From Nitrososphaerota archaeon (lineage in GTDB: Archaea > Thermoproteota > Nitrososphaeria > Nitrososphaerales > Nitrosopumilaceae): a stretch of 7,399 nucleotides of DNA. The stretch lies in assembly GCA_016871975.1 (NCBI GenBank), contig VHBM01000048.1, positions 1 to 7,399 on the forward strand. The letters run 5' to 3'. This document shows positions 5,513 through 7,399 of the stretch, piece by piece; position 1 is the first letter of the stretch, and every line of letters starts with the position of its first letter. The notes beneath the pieces were generated by a model. It saw nothing but the letters and a program-made list of their open reading frames with translations. It ran no database searches and was not told the origin of the DNA. Both the position numbers and the translations under genes were made by a program.

Positions 5513-6160
5513 TTAAGTGAATCTTGTAGAAGACGATATAGAAGATGATTGTATAGGCATTGATGGGAACTTCTCATTTACAGAGGCTTCTGCCACCGCT
5601 GCTGCTTCTTGCAATATCTTCTCGGATTCTGCATTTGTGGTTTCGTCTACACCAAATGACGCATCACTGCTCTGGAATGTCTCAGTCATCAGGCCGCTAA
5701 GCATTTCTGTCATTCTATTCAATTCCTGATCTGCTCCTGGCATGAACTTGATCAATGAAGATTTGAGGCTCTTCATCAGTCCAATTGTTGGCATGATGGT
5801 TACGACTGTATCACCAAGGTTGTGGAATGTTGTTAATCTTAGTTCGATTTGTTCAAGGGCAATTCGTGCATTTCCTAGGATTCTACTTACTTTACGAATT
5901 TCAGCCAGCTCATTTGATAAAACTTTGCTAGTTGACGTGTCATGTTGTTGAGTAGCAGTAACGACTCTCTGGAAAAGTTGTTCGTCTCGTTGTTTTAGTT
6001 TAGAAAGCATGTTATCTAACTTTCCAATTTGCAGTTGGAGTCTTTTGATGGCTGTTTCAACTCTAGGCTTTAGCGCACCTTTTGGTTTTAGGGCATCGTT
6101 AATTCGTTCTCCTAATCCTTGTGTTTGTGGTTTAGACCATTTGTTTTGAAAGTTAGTCAC
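5513..6160 (-). CDS. CdvB-like ESCRT-III (Snf7-family) protein
   Basis: This 215-residue protein has the ESCRT-III layout. A basic N-terminus (KWSKPQ...ALKPKGALKPR, 8-33) leads to a long alpha1-alpha2 hairpin (about 34-110, IKRLQLQIGKLDNMLSKLKQRDEQL then VLSNELAEIRKVSRILGNARIALEQIE). Further helices include a hydrophobic VVTIMPTIGLMKSLKSSL (119-136). The acidic C-terminal part carries an Ala-rich helix (KILQEAAAVAEASVNEKFP, 181-199). Such proteins polymerise at the membrane with the Vps4-like ATPase CdvC during thaumarchaeal and Sulfolobales division. No C-terminal winged helix is present, so it resembles the smaller CdvB paralogues rather than canonical CdvB; a MIM motif is not obvious. The start is GTG at 6158-6160, with no in-frame ATG before residue 51. 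CdvA and CdvC are not in the window. The family call is from helix pattern and tail motif. Confidence 0.8.
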   Translation of the reverse strand: MTNFQNKWSKPQTQGLGERINDALKPKGALKPRVETAIKRLQLQIGKLDNMLSKLKQRDEQLFQRVVTATQQHDTSTSKVLSNELAEIRKVSRILGNARIALEQIELRLTTFHNLGDTVVTIMPTIGLMKSLKSSLIKFMPGADQELNRMTEMLSGLMTETFQSSDASFGVDETTNAESEKILQEAAAVAEASVNEKFPSMPIQSSSISSSTRFT

Positions 6161-6200
6161 GTCACATGCTACAATATTTGATTCTTAATTCAGGATGTGA

Positions 6201-6210
6201 ATTATACTTA
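6201..6210 (-). promoter_or_regulatory. TATA box for the CdvB-like gene
   Basis: The minus strand reads TAAGTATAAT here. It predicts a start near 6179 and a leader of about 19 nt before the GTG at 6160. Two overlapping palindromes lie immediately upstream. Confidence 0.5.
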
Positions 6211-6212
6211 AC

Positions 6213-6228
6213 AGTGCACTAAATTTAG
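6213..6228. repeat. Two overlapping perfect palindromes upstream of the CdvB-like TATA box
   Basis: AGTGCACT (6213-6220) is an 8-bp perfect palindrome and CTAAATTTAG (6219-6228) a 10-bp one; they share two bases. They sit 3-18 bp upstream of the TATA element on the minus strand, covering the BRE region, where a bound factor could control TFB recruitment. Confidence 0.45.
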
Positions 6229-6233
6229 CTAAC

Positions 6234-6254
6234 AAAAATTAGGGAGAGAAAAAA
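6234..6254 (-). terminator. Oligo-T/pyrimidine terminator after the mini zinc-finger gene
   Basis: On the minus strand, TTTTTTCTCTCCCT starts 6 nt after the TAA of the 34-codon gene and is followed by a second T5 run. Successive T tracts of this sort are typical archaeal terminators. They would insulate the downstream CdvB-like promoter. Confidence 0.5.
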
Positions 6255-6260
6255 TTTAGT

Positions 6261-6365
6261 TTAGACCTTTAGTAAAGTCGTTCTCTGTGGGTGAATCTTT
6301 CTAATATGATTCGGAATTCCCGACGGACTGTTTATCAGTTCACCACAAAGTGGGCACTTTTCCAT
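6261..6365 (-). CDS. 34-aa single C2H2 zinc-finger miniprotein
   Basis: The 34-codon frame from ATG at 6365 to TAA at 6261 encodes one complete C2H2 finger and little else. It begins MEKCPLCG and ends with a basic HIRKIHPQRTTLLKV. The spacing is C4-x2-C7-x12-H20-x4-H25, with I11 and I17 at the two hydrophobic core positions (C-x3-I-x5-I-x2-H), matching the classical pattern. A palindromic TATA box is centred about 31 nt upstream, so the message is leaderless or nearly so, and a T-rich terminator follows. Promoter, motif and terminator together make a strong case for a real gene despite its length. Tiny C2H2 proteins are known in Thaumarchaeota, mostly without known function; nucleic-acid or protein binding is likely. 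It is divergent from TFB and upstream of the CdvB-like gene. Confidence 0.8.
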   Translation of the reverse strand: MEKCPLCGELINSPSGIPNHIRKIHPQRTTLLKV

Positions 6366-6391
6366 TTTATGTTTGTGAGTTAGAGCATTCG

Positions 6392-6401
6392 TATTTAAAT
6401 A
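6392..6401 (-). promoter_or_regulatory. TATA box for the mini zinc-finger gene
   Basis: TATTTAAATA is a perfect palindrome containing the strong archaeal TATA core TTTAAATA. Its centre (6396-6397) predicts a minus-strand start near 6370, about 5 nt before the ATG at 6365. As a palindrome it might also fire weakly on the plus strand. Confidence 0.6.
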
Positions 6402-6443
6402 TTGCTTTAAAAGGATTTTTCGTTCTAAAAGATTAAAAAAATA

Positions 6444-6464
6444 AACAAAAAATCAAGTTTTGTT
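6444..6464. repeat. Inverted repeat upstream of the TFB promoter
   Basis: AACAAAA (6444-6450) and TTTTGTT (6458-6464) are perfect 7-bp inverted arms with a 7-nt spacer, ending 5 bp before the TFB TATA element. It may be an operator or activator site for the TFB gene; the AT-rich context makes chance occurrence possible. Confidence 0.35.
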
Positions 6465-6469
6465 AAATC

Positions 6470-6477
6470 TTTTTATT
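6470..6477 (+). promoter_or_regulatory. TATA-like box for the TFB gene
   Basis: CTTTTTAT at 6470-6477 has its centre near 6473-6474, which places the transcription start around 6500, 6-7 nt before the ATG at 6507. This gives a very short leader without room for a Shine-Dalgarno site, as is usual for archaeal single genes. Confidence 0.45.
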
Positions 6478-6506
6478 TTGAATTAAAATGAAACTTTTCA
6501 TATTTT

Positions 6507-7399
6507 ATGACGCAGATAGTAAATACCAAAGAACGATGTCCACGCTGTGGAAGGGGTAAGCTTGTAACCGATACTGAATCGGGTGAATTGTTCTGCTCAA
6601 AATGCGGTTTTGTCGCAACTGAGAGAGTAGAAGAATCAGGTCCTGAATGGCGTTCCTTTACACAAGATGAACATGGAGACAGAGCAAGAGCAGGTGCTCC
6701 AACATCACTCACAATGCATGACATGGGGCTTGCAACAATAATTGATCCTGTAAACAAGGATGCTTCTGGAAAACCGCTAACTGCATCAATGAAAAGTACG
6801 ATTGAGCGCCTAAGAACATGGGATAGCAGAAGCCAGGTCCATGAACCAGTAGACCGAAACTTTAGACAGGCATTTAGTGAGCTTAACAGGTTAAAGGACA
6901 AGCTGGCAATTTCTGACGCTGTAATAGAAAAGGCTGCATATATCTACAGAAAGGCACTCGATAAAGGCCTTGTAAGAGGAAGATCAATATCTGCATTAAT
7001 GGCAGCTGCACTTTATGCCGCTTGTCGTGATACGGCCACTCCACGAAACCTAAAAGACATAGAAATTGCTGCAAACATCAAACGAAAAGATATCGCTAGA
7101 TGTTATCGACTTCTTGTAAAAGAACTCGATCTAAAAATGCCAGTTACAGACTCGATTCAATGTGTAGCTAGGATTGCAAGTGTTATTGGAATTGCAGAGA
7201 AAACAAAACGTTATGCAATCAAAGTACTACAAGATGCACAAAAAAATGAAGTCTCGGCAGGAAAAGATCCTATGGGACTAGCTGCTGCTGCACTATACTT
7301 ATCATGTGTTAAAAACGGGGAGGATAAAACTCAGAGAGACATCGCAGAGGCTGCAAATGTTACAGAGGTAACTATACGAAATAGATACAAGGGCTTGAA
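6507..7399 (+). CDS. tfb: Transcription initiation factor TFB (3' end cut by window edge)
   Basis: TFB, the archaeal TFIIB homologue, bridges TBP-TATA-BRE DNA and RNA polymerase. The frame is open from ATG at 6507 to the window edge (297 complete codons), within a few residues of the family length of about 300-310. An N-terminal zinc ribbon has C11-x2-C14 and C30-x2-C33 (RCPRCGRG...LFCSKCGFV). The B-reader region (45-68) is GPEWRSFTQDEHGDRARAGAP. Two cyclin-fold repeats follow, about 105-200 (including GLVRGRSISALMAAALYAACR) and 205-297 (GKDPMGLAAAALYLSCVK, then the recognition-helix region TEVTIRNRYKGL). All hallmarks are intact. Thaumarchaeota usually carry several TFB paralogues, so this may be one of a set with its own promoter preference. 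An antisense frame across the first 400 bp is not a gene. Confidence 0.97.
   Translation, partial: MTQIVNTKERCPRCGRGKLVTDTESGELFCSKCGFVATERVEESGPEWRSFTQDEHGDRARAGAPTSLTMHDMGLATIIDPVNKDASGKPLTASMKSTIERLRTWDSRSQVHEPVDRNFRQAFSELNRLKDKLAISDAVIEKAAYIYRKALDKGLVRGRSISALMAAALYAACRDTATPRNLKDIEIAANIKRKDIARCYRLLVKELDLKMPVTDSIQCVARIASVIGIAEKTKRYAIKVLQDAQKNEVSAGKDPMGLAAAALYLSCVKNGEDKTQRDIAEAANVTEVTIRNRYKGL

Noticed and set aside
6488..6559. Upstream ATG giving a 23-codon frame overlapping the TFB start
   Set aside because: The predicted TFB transcript starts downstream of this ATG, and the peptide has no recognisable feature.
6473..6901. 142-codon minus-strand open frame opposite TFB
   Set aside because: It lies antisense to the zinc ribbon and B-reader of an intact TFB; its Ser-rich, low-complexity translation has no motif, and no promoter serves it.
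1..7399. tRNA, rRNA, CRISPR array or mobile element
   Set aside because: No cloverleaf-compatible segment, spaced palindromic array, transposase motif or terminal inverted repeats were seen on either strand by eye; a covariance-model scan could still find a small ncRNA.

Overview
The window looks like chromosomal DNA from an ammonia-oxidising-type archaeon (Nitrososphaerota/Thaumarchaeota, probably a marine Nitrosopumilus-like lineage). This rests on archaeal basal transcription (a TFB gene, AT-rich TATA boxes about 27 nt from start codons, several apparently leaderless genes), an ESCRT-III/CdvB-type cell-division protein, a FolE-QueE pair suited to archaeosine synthesis, an HTH_45-like winged-helix regulator, and AT-rich DNA with strong A/T third-codon bias. 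The lineage is inferred from gene content; no 16S or amo gene is present.

Layout. Positions 1-56 carry what is probably the tail of a plus-strand gene. A long minus-strand block (4678 down to 58) then reads, in transcription order: a cytoplasmic winged-helix regulator; a membrane-anchored protein with an extracytoplasmic sensor-like domain and a cytoplasmic C-terminal winged helix; a secreted all-helical protein translationally coupled to it; a 64-residue two-helix membrane protein with its own promoter; queE and folE, coupled by TAATG; and an 84-residue two-helix membrane protein with its own TATA box at the folE stop. A 218-nt divergent regulatory region (4679-4896) separates this block from a plus-strand coiled-coil gene whose C-terminal half is a strict 21-residue repeat. 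That gene converges on a CdvB-like ESCRT-III gene. Upstream of it lies an easily missed 34-codon C2H2 zinc-finger gene (6261-6365). Divergent from that is a TFB gene running off the right edge.

How the genes work together. FolE makes dihydroneopterin triphosphate from GTP. QueE makes 7-carboxy-7-deazaguanine two steps later, so the pair feeds the preQ0/archaeosine tRNA-modification pathway (QueD and QueC are not in the window). The three genes at 1917-4678 look like a signalling cassette: a soluble DNA-binding protein, a one-component membrane regulator and a secreted partner that shares its helical-hairpin architecture. No description of such a cassette is known to me, and it is the best candidate for an undescribed system here. 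The right end holds information-processing and division genes (CdvB-like, mini zinc finger, TFB). No rRNA, tRNA, CRISPR array, insertion sequence or integrase was seen.
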